IMG/VR virus record: IMGVR_UViG_3300037840_000153
Coordinates: 1-41,243 of that record
Strand: one strand, 5' to 3'
Source: a virus
Length of the DNA: 41,243 bases
The notes beneath the pieces are model-generated. The model was not told where the DNA came from and did not search any database. It saw only the letters and a program-made list of their open reading frames with translations. Of the stretch, positions 29,290 to 36,864 are shown piece by piece. How positions within the stretch are numbered: the first letter of the stretch is position 1; every line of letters starts with the position of its first letter. The translations under genes and the position numbers were made by a program.

Positions 29290-29748
29290 ATGAGCGACGA
29301 TACAATCCAAGGCGAATTCACCGTCATCACCGAACCGACGCGCAATGACGCGCTGCAGGGGCTTATCGAGACGCTACGGCGTGCGTCCGGTTCGAGGCAC
29401 AACGCAATTGCCACGGTGCATCGGGAAGCCGTGCAGGCGCTTGCCAGGCTCTATGTGCCGCATATCTCGGTGTCACCATCACCGGATCAGTTCCGGGATA
29501 TGGCGGACTTTCTCACCCATTGGGCGCGGATTGCGGATCGGGTGTTGAAAATCGTGGGGGAGGAAGCCAAGGCGAATTCGTGTGAGAACGTCAACGCCGG
29601 TTTGTTCGACGGGCAGTTCCAGGCGACGCTTGAGGGATATGCGCTGTTCGAGCTTGAGAAATGCGCCGAAGGGCTGCAGGCGGAATATGACGAATACGAA
29701 GGCTTCGATCCTGACGACGATTATGAGGATCGGCGCGCTACGGATTAG
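29290..29748 (+). CDS. Hypothetical protein flanked by family 2 repeats
   Basis: 152 residues, helical, with an acidic C-terminus (EYDEYEGFDPDDDYEDRRATD). The middle (IATVHREAVQALARLYVPHISVSPSPDQFRDMADFLTHWARIADRVLKIVGEEAK) looks like a folded helical bundle. GAGGGGA before the ATG. Direct repeats on both sides suggest it was inserted as a unit. Function unknown. Confidence 0.65.
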   Translation: MSDDTIQGEFTVITEPTRNDALQGLIETLRRASGSRHNAIATVHREAVQALARLYVPHISVSPSPDQFRDMADFLTHWARIADRVLKIVGEEAKANSCENVNAGLFDGQFQATLEGYALFELEKCAEGLQAEYDEYEGFDPDDDYEDRRATD

Positions 29749-29749
29749 G

Positions 29750-29810
29750 GTGTTGGGTCATTCTGGATCACGGATGGCGTAGGCGACACGGAAATTCATA
29801 CGACCGCTGA
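29750..29810 (+). repeat. 60-bp border repeat, family 2, copy b
   Basis: Same ends as copy a in the same orientation, with a different centre. It starts 2 nt after the stop of the gene at 29290-29748. Confidence 0.85.
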
Positions 29811-29835
29811 AACAACAAGATAGTTGGAAACTGAA

Positions 29836-30093
29836 ATGGCCAAAACTCCCTGGCGACCCATCAAAACATTCCGGCGCGAGACTTCACAATTTGACGAAGC
29901 AAAGCAAGTTGACCTTTGGATACGGATTCACGCCTCCCCGATGTCGATGGGCCTGTCAGATTCGTTTCGGGTGACGGGGTGTTGGCAGGATAGGGGGACG
30001 TGGTTTCATTACCACGAAGGTAAGGTGAAAGAACTTACCAAACATTACATCACGCACTGGATGCCAGTTCCCCCGGCACCAAAACTATCGTGA
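29836..30093 (+). CDS. DUF551-like protein
   Basis: 85 residues from the ATG at 29836 (GGAA 7 nt upstream). PWRPIKTFRRETSQ near the start and YITHWMPVPPAPKL at the end match the two conserved ends of DUF551 phage proteins. Family function is unknown. It follows family 2 repeat copy b. Confidence 0.65.
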   Translation: MAKTPWRPIKTFRRETSQFDEAKQVDLWIRIHASPMSMGLSDSFRVTGCWQDRGTWFHYHEGKVKELTKHYITHWMPVPPAPKLS

Positions 30094-30101
30094 GGCAAAC
30101 A

Positions 30102-30479
30102 ATGTTGGGCGCGGAAATTCACTACGAAGCAGACGGCCGCGACCAATATGGCAATTACCTTTGGTTCGCGTGGTATCCAGTAAAGGCTTATCTTAGTTGG
30201 GGCGACGCTTTCCCTGGCATCGGCAAGTCGTCTCAGGGCGGATGGACGGGCGAATTTAGACGGGAGCACATCCGACGATGGCGCTGGGTTTGGAAAGAAC
30301 GTGTACGCGCTCAAGACGTAGGCAACGACAGTATGGGTTGGGTTTATTATCTGGATACCGAGAAGGGCGAAAAGGTGAAAGATGTTGCAAGGATCGGCCG
30401 TGAGCCTGCAATGGCGAGTAATCGTCCCGGTGAAATAGACGGCGCCCACATTCGGCAGAGTAGTAGGAGCAACCAATGA
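30102..30479 (+). CDS. Hypothetical protein, aromatic-rich
   Basis: 125 residues from the ATG at 30102 (GAGG 6 nt before); a GTG at 30090 overlapping the previous stop is possible. Many Trp and Tyr residues (NYLWFAWYPVKAYLSWGDAFPGI, RWRWVWKERVRAQDV). No known motif. Its stop overlaps the next start (ATGA). Confidence 0.6.
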   Translation: MLGAEIHYEADGRDQYGNYLWFAWYPVKAYLSWGDAFPGIGKSSQGGWTGEFRREHIRRWRWVWKERVRAQDVGNDSMGWVYYLDTEKGEKVKDVARIGREPAMASNRPGEIDGAHIRQSSRSNQ

Positions 30480-30676
30480 CGCCCCTCGAAAAACAATCCT
30501 TTGAGATTCTGACCTCCATCAACGAACACTTAGAAACACAAAATGCTTTGTTGCGTCGATGGCTGCGGGTCATGGTGGAAGGCTGGAAGAATGATGATTT
30601 GAGTGAGGCGGATTTCGAGAGAGCGTCGGAATTGACTGAGGTTTTACAGTCTCCCAGCCAGAAGGACTTATCATGA
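30476..30676 (+). CDS. Small helical hypothetical protein
   Basis: 66 residues with heptad-like leucines (SFEILTSINEHLETQNALLRRWLRVMVEGWK). AGGAGC upstream and ATGA coupling at both ends. Function unknown. Confidence 0.6.
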   Translation: MTPLEKQSFEILTSINEHLETQNALLRRWLRVMVEGWKNDDLSEADFERASELTEVLQSPSQKDLS

Positions 30677-30873
30677 CTTGGCACGATCCATTCGTATGGT
30701 TTTGTCTCATAATGCAGGTTGGTATGGTTTTGCTTTTTGGTGGTCTCTCCGCATGCAATTGGCTGGATTTGGTGCTTGGGCAGATTGGCGGGAACGTGGC
30801 GCGGGTTGTAATCCTCATGACTGTCCCCGTCCTTACTTTATCGACGATAAAGACTGTCGTGTTTGGTTTATAG
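30673..30873 (+). CDS. Small two-span membrane protein
   Basis: 66 residues with hydrophobic segments around 8-25 and 40-62 (FVWFCLIMQVGMVLLFGGLSACNW; VVILMTVPVLTLSTIKTVVFGL). Coupled to the previous gene by ATGA. Another frame at 30678-30905 also stays open and is Trp/Cys-rich; the coupled frame is preferred. Confidence 0.55.
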   Translation: MTWHDPFVWFCLIMQVGMVLLFGGLSACNWLDLVLGQIGGNVARVVILMTVPVLTLSTIKTVVFGL

Positions 30874-30931
30874 ATTGCGGAGTGGTTAGAGGATCGGGAA
30901 GCTAATTCACAGTTTGGAGTGGGAGCATGAC

Positions 30932-31738
30932 ATGATGGACGTAACCAACCACCAAGCCCTGCACGAGCGCGCACAGTCGCGCCTTGGCATCGGCGGCAAC
31001 GCGCCGCCATCGCCTATCGACTACGCCAAGGAAGCCGCACAAGAGCTTGGCGACTATCTCCGCGAAAACCCCGTCATTGCCACCTTCGACCAGGCCAAGG
31101 AAATCGGCGGCTGGATCGAGCGCACGAGGATTTCGCTATCTGCGGCGCGCGATGCCCGCGACACCGAATTGGCCCCACACTTGGAAAAGGCCGCCGCCAT
31201 TCGCACTGCTTATGACGCCGTGCGGGAGAAAACCCAAAAGAACCCCGGCGGCGCACTCACCCGGCTTTACGAAGCAGCGAAGGCGCGTCTGACTGCCTAC
31301 AACAACGCAGAGGAAGCCAAGCGTGCGGCGGAAGCCGACAGGCTTGCACAGATAGCCGCCGAAGCGGAAGCCGCTGCTAGGCTTGCGGAAGCGGCCGAAC
31401 AGGAAGCCATTGCCAATGCGGAGGCTGGGGAATGCGCAGACGTTGGCGAAGCCATCGCCGAAGCTGACGACGCCTTCCGTGAATACTCGGTTGCCAATCG
31501 CACGGCACAGCGCGCCGAACGCGAGACCAAGGTTCGGATTCCGAGCGCGATGGGCGGGAAAGCCTTGGGAATGCACAAGGTCGAAATCTTCACTATCGAA
31601 GACGCCTGTGCAGCCATCGCCATCATGGGCGTGTCAGAGGATTTGAAGCGGCAGGTCATCAAGGACGCCAAGCGGTTCCGTGAGGCGACGGGCGAGTTGC
31701 CGGAAGGTGTAACGTCGGCATACGAGCGGAGTCTGTGA
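30932..31738 (+). CDS. Coiled-coil early protein
   Basis: 268 residues from the ATG at 30932 (GGGAG 7 nt before). The middle (about 115-200) is an Ala/Glu/Arg-rich coiled coil (AEADRLAQIAAEAEAAARLAEAAEQEAIANAEAGE). The C-terminal part (GMHKVEIFTIEDACAAIAIMGVSEDLKRQVIKDAKRFREATGELPEGV) looks like a compact domain shared with proteins near phage recombination genes. The OB-fold-like gene follows two genes later. Function is not established. Confidence 0.65.
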   Translation: MMDVTNHQALHERAQSRLGIGGNAPPSPIDYAKEAAQELGDYLRENPVIATFDQAKEIGGWIERTRISLSAARDARDTELAPHLEKAAAIRTAYDAVREKTQKNPGGALTRLYEAAKARLTAYNNAEEAKRAAEADRLAQIAAEAEAAARLAEAAEQEAIANAEAGECADVGEAIAEADDAFREYSVANRTAQRAERETKVRIPSAMGGKALGMHKVEIFTIEDACAAIAIMGVSEDLKRQVIKDAKRFREATGELPEGVTSAYERSL

Positions 31739-31739
31739 T

Positions 31740-31967
31740 ATGAACAAGCGCGAAGTCCAAAAGTTGAACCACGGCATGTATCGCCTGGCATGGAAAAAAG
31801 GGGGTGCCTCTTTTGCCGCAGTTGGTTCGCTGCACAACGGACGGCGATGGTTTGCCCCTACCAATTGGACATGCCAATCCACGGACAGCATAGCAAGCAC
31901 AGACTGGCATTTGGTACGGTGGGCTCAACTTCTAAATTATCCGGACCCCGTTGACCGAGTCCGGTGA
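31740..31967 (+). CDS. Small hypothetical protein ending in a border palindrome
   Basis: 75 residues, basic and Trp-rich (HGMYRLAWKKGGASFAAVGSLHNGRRWFAPTNW). The last residues (VDRVR) and stop are in border palindrome 21. Start lies right after the previous stop. Function unknown. Confidence 0.58.
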   Translation: MNKREVQKLNHGMYRLAWKKGGASFAAVGSLHNGRRWFAPTNWTCQSTDSIASTDWHLVRWAQLLNYPDPVDRVR

Positions 31968-31995
31968 AACGGAATAACGTACCTCTCGTGACACA
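31950..31995 (+). repeat. Border palindrome copy 21
   Basis: GTTGACCGAGTCCGG ... TACCTCTCGTGACA. Its GTG is in frame with the next gene (MTQMEQT...), whose better start is the ATG at 32009. Confidence 0.88.
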
Positions 31996-32008
31996 AATGG
32001 AGCAAACC

Positions 32009-32467
32009 ATGCAGACTGCAACCATCGAAGTCGTATTCGTCAAACCGCCGGCCGAAGGCAAGCAGTACGGCAGCGTCAAGACCACCAACAATGATTGGTG
32101 GCCGGTGAAGCAGGACCGTATCCGGGAATTTGAAACCGGAAACAAATACGAGCTTGCTTACACCGAAAGCGACAAGGGGTTTAAGAACATCATCGGCGTC
32201 AAGAAGATCGTCGCGCAAACCGCTCCGCAAGGCGACTTCACCCAAATCAGCGAGCCGAAGGCCGCGCCAAAGCCGAACGGCCAGCAATACTATCAGCCGC
32301 GCCCGACCGCGCCGAAGGACAGTGAGAGAATGTGGACATGTGCCATCCTCGGCCACATCATCGACCGTGGCAGCGTTGACTTGAACGAGGACGCGCTGAT
32401 CCACGCCGTCAACACGCTGCGGGCGGTCTATCAGAAAACCTATGGGAAAGACGATGCACAAACTTAA
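32009..32467 (+). CDS. OB-fold-like protein, single-stranded DNA-binding candidate
   Basis: 152 residues from the ATG at 32009 (GGAG, 6-nt spacing). The first 65 residues (TIEVVFVKPPAEGKQYGSVKTTNNDWWPVKQDRIREFETGNKYELAYTESDKGFKNIIGVKKI) suggest an OB-type beta barrel, followed by a flexible Pro/Gln linker (GQQYYQPRPTAP) and a helical end. The layout is like early phage ssDNA-binding proteins, but no binding motif is certain. Confidence 0.5.
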   Translation: MQTATIEVVFVKPPAEGKQYGSVKTTNNDWWPVKQDRIREFETGNKYELAYTESDKGFKNIIGVKKIVAQTAPQGDFTQISEPKAAPKPNGQQYYQPRPTAPKDSERMWTCAILGHIIDRGSVDLNEDALIHAVNTLRAVYQKTYGKDDAQT

Positions 32468-32657
32468 ATTCGAACCCGGCACCAACGCCAGAAACCATAT
32501 CGTGCGCTGCAAATGCGGCTACGCCTATTCGAACACATTCCTCGCAGTCAGAGCGCGAGGCTTGGTACATCTTCAAGTGTTCGAAGGGGAGATTCATCGC
32601 TGGAACGATCCGCAGCGCACAGCCAATATGCCGATGCATCCGACGCCGGTACGTTAG
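32454..32657 (+). CDS. Small zinc-binding-like protein
   Basis: 67 residues from the ATG at 32454 (GGGA 7 nt before); an ATG at 32442 is in frame. CKCGYAYS near residue 19 is the only Cys cluster. It overlaps the previous gene by 14 nt. Function unknown. Confidence 0.5.
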   Translation: MHKLKFEPGTNARNHIVRCKCGYAYSNTFLAVRARGLVHLQVFEGEIHRWNDPQRTANMPMHPTPVR

Positions 32658-32723
32658 CTTGCATCATCGGCGCGGAGTGCGCGGGGATAGGATCATCGGT
32701 CACCGTTTCGTGGGAGAGAGAAA

Positions 32724-33032
32724 ATGGGATTTTTGTTTGGAATGTTTGTTGGTGTCATGCTGTTTGGCGACGGCAACACGAGCCGACTTCCTCCCGGTTT
32801 AGGGGAAATCCCATTTCGTTGTTTCGCCGCCATCGAACAGAGCGACAGTAGCTATCGGGATTGTCGGCGGCGTTCAATGAGAGCGCAAATTTCGGAGCAG
32901 ATGACCGCAGGCGGCGGAATAAATTACGATTTACGCGAACACGAAACTGATGCTGCGCTCGATTACGAAATCACAGCGTTGCACGACCTCGAAGCCGCCG
33001 CCAAAGCCCAGCATAAGGTGACCGCACCGTAA
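32724..33032 (+). CDS. Hypothetical protein with hydrophobic N-terminus
   Basis: 102 residues. A short hydrophobic start (GFLFGMFVGVMLFG) may anchor it, followed by a polar helical part (MRAQISEQMTAGGGINYDLREHETDAALDYEITALHDLEAA). The end KVTAP is encoded by border palindrome 22. GGGAGAGAGAAA before the ATG. Confidence 0.58.
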   Translation: MGFLFGMFVGVMLFGDGNTSRLPPGLGEIPFRCFAAIEQSDSSYRDCRRRSMRAQISEQMTAGGGINYDLREHETDAALDYEITALHDLEAAAKAQHKVTAP

Positions 33033-33052
33033 TCACTGACTCTCGTGACACA
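33017..33052 (+). repeat. Border palindrome copy 22, short
   Basis: GGTGACCGCACCG ... GACTCTCGTGACA, lacking GANTC in the left arm. It supplies the end of one gene and the leader of the HNH-like gene. Confidence 0.75.
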
Positions 33053-33067
33053 GAATCTTAAACAGCC

Positions 33068-33496
33068 ATGAAGCCCACACACCCTCAACGCCTATCCCCA
33101 CCCGCGCAACCAGGCGCACTACTCAAACGCGCCTTCGCCATAGCGCAGCGGATCAAGCTGAAAGTCGTGGGGGATTCCGATCCTGTCTATCTTGCGCAAG
33201 TAAGAATGCTGCCCTGTCTCGGCTGCAACGACGAGCCGAGCGAAGCCGCCCACGTCAGAATGCAATCCGGCACACACAACAAACACGGCGGTATGGCGCA
33301 AAAACCTCACGACAAATGGGCGGTCCCATTGTGCTCCGACTGCCACCGAGAACAGCATCGAATCGGCGAACGCGCGTTCTGGTCTATCGTCCAAATAAAT
33401 CCTTTGTTGCTCGCCGAAAGACTCTATGCAGCGCGCGGAGATTTGCGTAAGATGCGTGATGTTGTGTTCGCGGCGCGGGCTGGGATGTTGAAGTAG
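33068..33496 (+). CDS. HNH-type nuclease candidate
   Basis: 142 residues. CLGCNDEPSEAAHVR (about 50-64), then HGGMAQKPHDKWAVPLCSDCHREQHRIGERAFW form a Cys2-AH...CxxCH zinc-binding HNH core close to DUF968-type phage nucleases. Such proteins process recombination or packaging intermediates. The catalytic histidines are in place. Border palindrome 22 is just upstream. Confidence 0.72.
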   Translation: MKPTHPQRLSPPAQPGALLKRAFAIAQRIKLKVVGDSDPVYLAQVRMLPCLGCNDEPSEAAHVRMQSGTHNKHGGMAQKPHDKWAVPLCSDCHREQHRIGERAFWSIVQINPLLLAERLYAARGDLRKMRDVVFAARAGMLK

Positions 33497-33527
33497 GCAC
33501 AAACGACAGGTTAGCAGGGAATTTGTC

Positions 33528-33692
33528 ATGAGCAAATTCATTCTCAGATACGATCTCGCCAAAGAGAAGTTTCAGGTGCTCGTTGAAAAGCCAAGAAAGC
33601 TAATCAGCGAGCACGATAGCAGCGATGAGGCCAAGGCCGCCCTCCAAGCCCTAGAGCGGACCTACTGGAAAAAAGACGTGAGCGCCAAATGA
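33528..33692 (+). CDS. Small hypothetical protein
   Basis: 54 residues (MSKFILRYDLAKEKFQVLVE...). Probably a small beta-alpha protein. AGGGA lies 7 nt before the ATG and the stop overlaps the next start (ATGA). Function unknown. Confidence 0.58.
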   Translation: MSKFILRYDLAKEKFQVLVEKPRKLISEHDSSDEAKAALQALERTYWKKDVSAK

Positions 33693-33871
33693 GGCTGGAT
33701 CAGGAATTTGTCAAACAAACCGTCCAGTCACTTTTTCGCCGGTCTGAGGCGGCGAGGAACGCGGGCGGCATCCCAATGTTCGACGTAGTGAACGGTAAAT
33801 CAGTTCCAGAAGGATGGGAGCGTGATTCATGCACGCTCTATTATCTGCCGCCCAATGTAATACTGCGCTAA
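33689..33871 (+). CDS. Small hypothetical protein
   Basis: 60 residues (MRLDQEFVKQTVQSLFRRSE...). A basic helix followed by a small polar end with one Cys. Coupled to the previous gene (ATGA). Function unknown. Confidence 0.55.
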   Translation: MRLDQEFVKQTVQSLFRRSEAARNAGGIPMFDVVNGKSVPEGWERDSCTLYYLPPNVILR

Positions 33872-33898
33872 CAACAAGTTAACCGGGACCACAAGCCA

Positions 33899-34078
33899 AT
33901 GCAGATGCCAAGCAAGATGACCTGTGACCGCTGCGGTGCCCCTAAGCACTACATCACCCTAAAAGGCACGAACGGGATGATTGCTTGGGAGGCTGATGTT
34001 TGCCGGCCGTGCTATGCGGACGTGGCGGCGATGATGCTTCACAAAATTCGTCTTTTTCAAAAAGATGCCGACGAGTAA
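33899..34078 (+). CDS. Small zinc-ribbon protein
   Basis: 59 residues with CDRC (9-12) and CRPC (35-38), a typical four-cysteine zinc ribbon, and a helical tail. GGGAC precedes the ATG. It could bind nucleic acid or a host protein. ATG at 33905 is also in frame. Confidence 0.6.
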   Translation: MQMPSKMTCDRCGAPKHYITLKGTNGMIAWEADVCRPCYADVAAMMLHKIRLFQKDADE

Positions 34079-34102
34079 TACGGAATTAACACGGAGGTTA
34101 AA

Positions 34103-34189
34103 ATGAACCCTGAATTTGTTGCGATGGCAGGATGGCCGCTTCTACTTCTGATAATTGGCATCCTGGTACGCCTTAAGGTTTTTGGCTGA
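34103..34189 (+). CDS. 28-aa single-span membrane peptide
   Basis: MNPEFVAMAGWPLLLLIIGILVRLKVFG. One membrane span; strong ribosome site GGAGG 6 nt before the ATG. The stop is next to the following start (TGATATG). Function unknown. Confidence 0.5.
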   Translation: MNPEFVAMAGWPLLLLIIGILVRLKVFG

Positions 34190-34190
34190 T

Positions 34191-34358
34191 ATGCCAACGC
34201 CCTCGGAAATTCTCGACAAGATCAGGATGGCTCGCGCCGCCCAAAAACAGACCGACTTTCGGTCAGACCCTGAGCGGATACAGGCCGAACATGATTGGTT
34301 GCTATGGGCAGTGGAATACCTGCTCACGGCTGTCTCTGCGGAAATTAGCGACAGATGA
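34191..34358 (+). CDS. Small hypothetical protein
   Basis: 55 residues from the ATG at 34191 (MPTPSEILDKIRMARAAQKQ...). Helical, charged, no motif. It begins one nucleotide after the membrane peptide stop. Function unknown. Confidence 0.52.
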   Translation: MPTPSEILDKIRMARAAQKQTDFRSDPERIQAEHDWLLWAVEYLLTAVSAEISDR

Positions 34359-34380
34359 CAGAGATGTTGGGAGAATAGCG

Positions 34381-34806
34381 ATGGACGGATTGGCAGAGGC
34401 TCTTGCACACATCCTTAAAGCCGGGAGTCCATCGCAGGCTATGCGCGAGGACGAAGTAGCAATGGGATTTGAGCCTATCTATCCAGGCGAGCGCCCATGG
34501 CTTCCTGCCGAAGATTGGTCGCCTCGCGACGTGGTCTCTATTCGATCTACGACGATCAGGATTGTTGCTATCCTGGCGAAGCGCCCTGGCACCGGGGCGT
34601 TCTCGCGGCTCATCACAGCCATCGCCAAGGCCGGCATGACACCAATCGTGGTTGAACCAATGTTTGACATGCCCAATATCTTAAAGCGTTGGGGATGGAC
34701 CTCACAGATAATTGGCGCCGGTTCGCAGCGTCAAGAAATTTGGTCGCCATCCGCAGCGTGGCTTGAAAAGCGGGCACATACTTCTGCAATGCAGGGAAAA
34801 ACATGA
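34381..34806 (+). CDS. Hypothetical protein, possibly acyltransferase-like fold
   Basis: 141 residues from the ATG at 34381 (GGGAG before). The C-terminal half (LITAIAKAGMTPIVVEPMFDMPNILKRWGWTSQIIGAG) resembles the end of small alpha/beta domains of GNAT-like phage proteins, but the cofactor motif is not seen. Coupled to the next gene by ATGA. Confidence 0.52.
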   Translation: MDGLAEALAHILKAGSPSQAMREDEVAMGFEPIYPGERPWLPAEDWSPRDVVSIRSTTIRIVAILAKRPGTGAFSRLITAIAKAGMTPIVVEPMFDMPNILKRWGWTSQIIGAGSQRQEIWSPSAAWLEKRAHTSAMQGKT

Positions 34807-34979
34807 GCGACCTAGAGCAAATCGAGGGGCTATTCGTGGGTCAACTTGATGCGCGCCAAATGAGAACCTTTGAGCGCGCCGTCGAAGATGGCGAAGCGTT
34901 CCGTAGCTATGAGGGCGCGGAGGGCTTCCTTGGTCTGGCGAAAGTCAGGCTGCGGCGCTCATTACAGTCGCCTGCTTAA
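34803..34979 (+). CDS. Small hypothetical protein
   Basis: 58 residues (MSDLEQIEGLFVGQLDARQM...). Helical and acidic with a basic end (VRLRRSLQSPA). Coupled to the previous gene by ATGA. Function unknown. Confidence 0.55.
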   Translation: MSDLEQIEGLFVGQLDARQMRTFERAVEDGEAFRSYEGAEGFLGLAKVRLRRSLQSPA

Positions 34980-34991
34980 CAGGGAAATACG

Positions 34992-35219
34992 ATGTCCGAT
35001 TGCCCGCGTTTTGGGAAACTATTTGGCGGCTGCAAATTTGAAGCACGCTACGATGAGCCGCCACTACTTAGTCATTTGATGGGATCGGGAATGTACACCA
35101 CTTTGAAAATCGACGGCAAAATAGCATCCATTGATGATGTAGTGCCGATGAAAAAGTACGTGCGTGATGTTTGCGTGCGGTGTGGCAAAGCCATCGAACG
35201 AACAAAGCCAGTGGCCTGA
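34992..35219 (+). CDS. Small Cys-rich hypothetical protein
   Basis: 75 residues. C4 and C14 near the N-terminus and CVRCGKAIERTK near the end may bind zinc. AGGG precedes the ATG. The stop overlaps the next start. Function unknown. Confidence 0.58.
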   Translation: MSDCPRFGKLFGGCKFEARYDEPPLLSHLMGSGMYTTLKIDGKIASIDDVVPMKKYVRDVCVRCGKAIERTKPVA

Positions 35220-35485
35220 TGATGAATGACGACTTGCCCCCGGAACTGCTTTCTCAGCTAACGCGGCCAGCGCGCGGGTTGCCGGCGCGGCCGCGCGGCT
35301 ACAGGTCGAACAACTATAACGCCAAAAAGAGCCACTGCGCCCAAGGTCACGAACTTAGTGGCGACAACATAAAGCACGTTGGCGGGCGGCGAGTATGTCG
35401 AGCCTGTTTGCGGGTCAGGACGGCCCGCCAGAAACGGCGGGCGCGATTGCGAAAGAGCCGGTTAACTGAGGTAATTCGCCCATGA
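35219..35485 (+). CDS. HNH-like zinc-binding protein
   Basis: 88 residues from the ATG at 35219 or 35222. KSHCAQGHELSGDNIKHVGGRRVCRACLRVRTARQKRRARLRK has C-x-x-GH ... C-x-x-C spacing common to small phage HNH-type or zinc-finger proteins, followed by a very basic tail. The second catalytic histidine of a true HNH enzyme is not clear, so it may only bind DNA or RNA. Confidence 0.6.
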   Translation: MMNDDLPPELLSQLTRPARGLPARPRGYRSNNYNAKKSHCAQGHELSGDNIKHVGGRRVCRACLRVRTARQKRRARLRKSRLTEVIRP

Positions 35486-35703
35486 CCCACGAACGCACTC
35501 CACAAGGCCGCGAGCTTCTGCGATTACAACGTGACACACGCGCATGGATTGCGCTCAATAGCAGCCGCGAATCGGCAAACGTGATCGAGACGGCGGAATT
35601 GCTTGGCTGCGTCATTGCGGAAGCGGCTTGGAATGGGTTGGGCGTAACGAAGGAAACACTACGCGCGAGTGCGGCCAACGTCGAAGCACTTTTGCGTCGT
35701 TAA
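35482..35703 (+). CDS. Small helical hypothetical protein
   Basis: 73 residues, all helical (RELLRLQRDTRAWIALNSSRESANVIETAELLGCVIAEAAWNG). Coupled by ATGA. Function unknown. Confidence 0.55.
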   Translation: MTHERTPQGRELLRLQRDTRAWIALNSSRESANVIETAELLGCVIAEAAWNGLGVTKETLRASAANVEALLRR

Positions 35704-35715
35704 CAGGAGATTGCC

Positions 35716-35880
35716 ATGTGGTTTTATGTTCTTTGGCCTGTCGTCTGCATTTGGTCGCAGGCGACTTGTTCTGACCGGCTACACGATGCGGCGGGGATCA
35801 AGCCTTGTGACCAAGCCCAAGTCGGGGAGACTTGTTACCGCCCAGGCCAGCCAAGTGAGACGAAGGAGGCAGCCCGATAA
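35716..35880 (+). CDS. Small secreted Cys-containing protein candidate
   Basis: 54 residues. The N-terminus (MWFYVLWPVVCIWSQA) looks like a signal sequence and the rest has four Cys (C18, C31, C40 plus C11 in the signal). AGGAG 8 nt before the ATG. It may be exported to the periplasm, where the cysteines could form disulphides. Confidence 0.5.
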   Translation: MWFYVLWPVVCIWSQATCSDRLHDAAGIKPCDQAQVGETCYRPGQPSETKEAAR

Positions 35881-35881
35881 T

Positions 35882-35962
35882 ATGACAATGCAAATCATTT
35901 GTTTTGTGGTCGGCATCGGTGTGGGCGGGATGCTGGTCTATCTTTCGCCACTCGCCAAGTAA
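35882..35962 (+). CDS. 26-aa membrane peptide
   Basis: MTMQIICFVVGIGVGGMLVY plus LSPLAK. One membrane span of Gly and hydrophobic residues. AAGGAGG about 12 nt upstream. Located right before the first structured repeat. Function unknown. Confidence 0.45.
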   Translation: MTMQIICFVVGIGVGGMLVYLSPLAK

Positions 35963-35964
35963 CA

Positions 35965-36117
35965 GGAGAATCCCGTGCGAAACCATGGAGACGCAACGGC
36001 CATGAAAAGCCCCGCAAGGGGAGGCCGATGCGGCGTTGAAGTGGGAGTAGGCTCGCCAGCGGGCGGACGCTGGCCAGGGGTTGTGGGTGACCTGCGCGGC
36101 AGCGGAACCCTCACCAA
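35965..36117 (+). ncRNA. Structured repeat, candidate C4-type antisense RNA, copy 1
   Basis: 153 nt, differing from copy 2 at only two bases. Predicted stems: CGGCC/GGCCG around a CCCC-GCAA-GGGG tetraloop hairpin; GCCAGCG/CGCTGGC (7 bp); GGGTT/AACCC; CTGC/GCAG. I recall highly similar sequence in P4- and P1-like prophages, where it overlaps ash/icd-type reading frames and C4 antisense RNA regulating antirepressor or cell-division-inhibitor genes. The identity is from memory and needs a covariance search. Confidence 0.5.
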
Positions 36118-36144
36118 TAGACGAGATACACGGGGTTAATCGCT

Positions 36145-36237
36145 ATGTTCTGGATCAAGTTTGTTGCGCTGGCTGTTCCGATTGGGCTGTTTTTATGGTG
36201 GCTGCTCTACAACGCCTATGCTGTAGGCGATCTTTAG
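36145..36237 (+). CDS. 30-aa membrane peptide
   Basis: MFWIKFVALAVPIGLFLWWL plus LYNAYAVGDL. One membrane span. GGGG lies about 8 nt before the ATG. It is the first gene after structured repeat copy 1. Function unknown. Confidence 0.45.
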   Translation: MFWIKFVALAVPIGLFLWWLLYNAYAVGDL

Positions 36238-36255
36238 GGCGTACGCGGAGGTAAC

Positions 36256-36498
36256 ATGGCAAATCCGGTCATAAAGGTTTGGCTTCGCGAGCCGCGACGG
36301 GCGTGGAAAAACGACGGCGGTGCGATCCCGCACGGGTTCAAGAGCCACGTTCGACGGCGCGGCATCAAGCGGGTGCTGACTATGACAACGCGATCAGAGG
36401 TCGTCCGGCGTGGCTGGTGGGTTGTTCTTGCGGGCGGTCAGCCGTTTGTGTTCTCGGCAGCGCAAATGCGTAGCCTCTACAGCCGCGTTCCGCTTTAG
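36256..36498 (+). CDS. Small basic hypothetical protein
   Basis: 80 residues, strongly basic (WLREPRRAWKNDGGAIPHGFKSHVRRRGIKRVLTM). GGAGG 6 nt before the ATG. Nucleic-acid binding is plausible. Function unknown. Confidence 0.55.
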   Translation: MANPVIKVWLREPRRAWKNDGGAIPHGFKSHVRRRGIKRVLTMTTRSEVVRRGWWVVLAGGQPFVFSAAQMRSLYSRVPL

Positions 36499-36527
36499 AC
36501 CACAGGACGCACACGGGGTTAACTTCC

Positions 36528-36839
36528 ATGAGCTTTGAACGCGACATCGCTTACTGGCGTCGAGCAGCAGATGAGGCCACGAATAAAGGCGCGGCGCTGG
36601 TCGCCTTTGGGATCTACGCAGGCGCGACTTTAGCAAAGGAGTGGACGATGACCGAAGCTGAACGAGGGCTCTTGCTGACCGTGGGACGGCTGTTGCGAGC
36701 GCACCTGCAAGATCACAAGCGGCCAATGGGACTATCGACCGCTGATATGGAGCAGGACCTAGAATGTTTGGACGAAGTCCTTGGGCCCTTCGATCCTGAT
36801 AAGTCCGACCCGGTCAACGAAGAAACAAAATCAGTCTAA
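36528..36839 (+). CDS. Hypothetical protein with strong internal start
   Basis: 103 residues. Helical first part (IAYWRRAADEATNKGAALVAFGIYAGATLAKEW) and a second part beginning at an internal ATG (36648) preceded by AAGGAG, MTEAERGLLLTVGRLLRAHLQDHKRPMG. Two products from one frame are possible. Function unknown. Confidence 0.55.
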   Translation: MSFERDIAYWRRAADEATNKGAALVAFGIYAGATLAKEWTMTEAERGLLLTVGRLLRAHLQDHKRPMGLSTADMEQDLECLDEVLGPFDPDKSDPVNEETKSV

Positions 36840-36864
36840 CAGGACGCCAGTCGGGAGAAACATA

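Noticed and set aside
30678-30905. Trp/Cys-rich alternative frame over the small membrane gene
   Set aside because: The membrane frame is coupled to the previous gene by ATGA and the other frame lacks a ribosome site. It is not fully excluded.
32690-32706. Half copy of a border element (TCATCGGTCACCGT)
   Set aside because: It matches only one end of degenerate copy 3, and no convincing second arm lies at the expected distance, so it is not counted.
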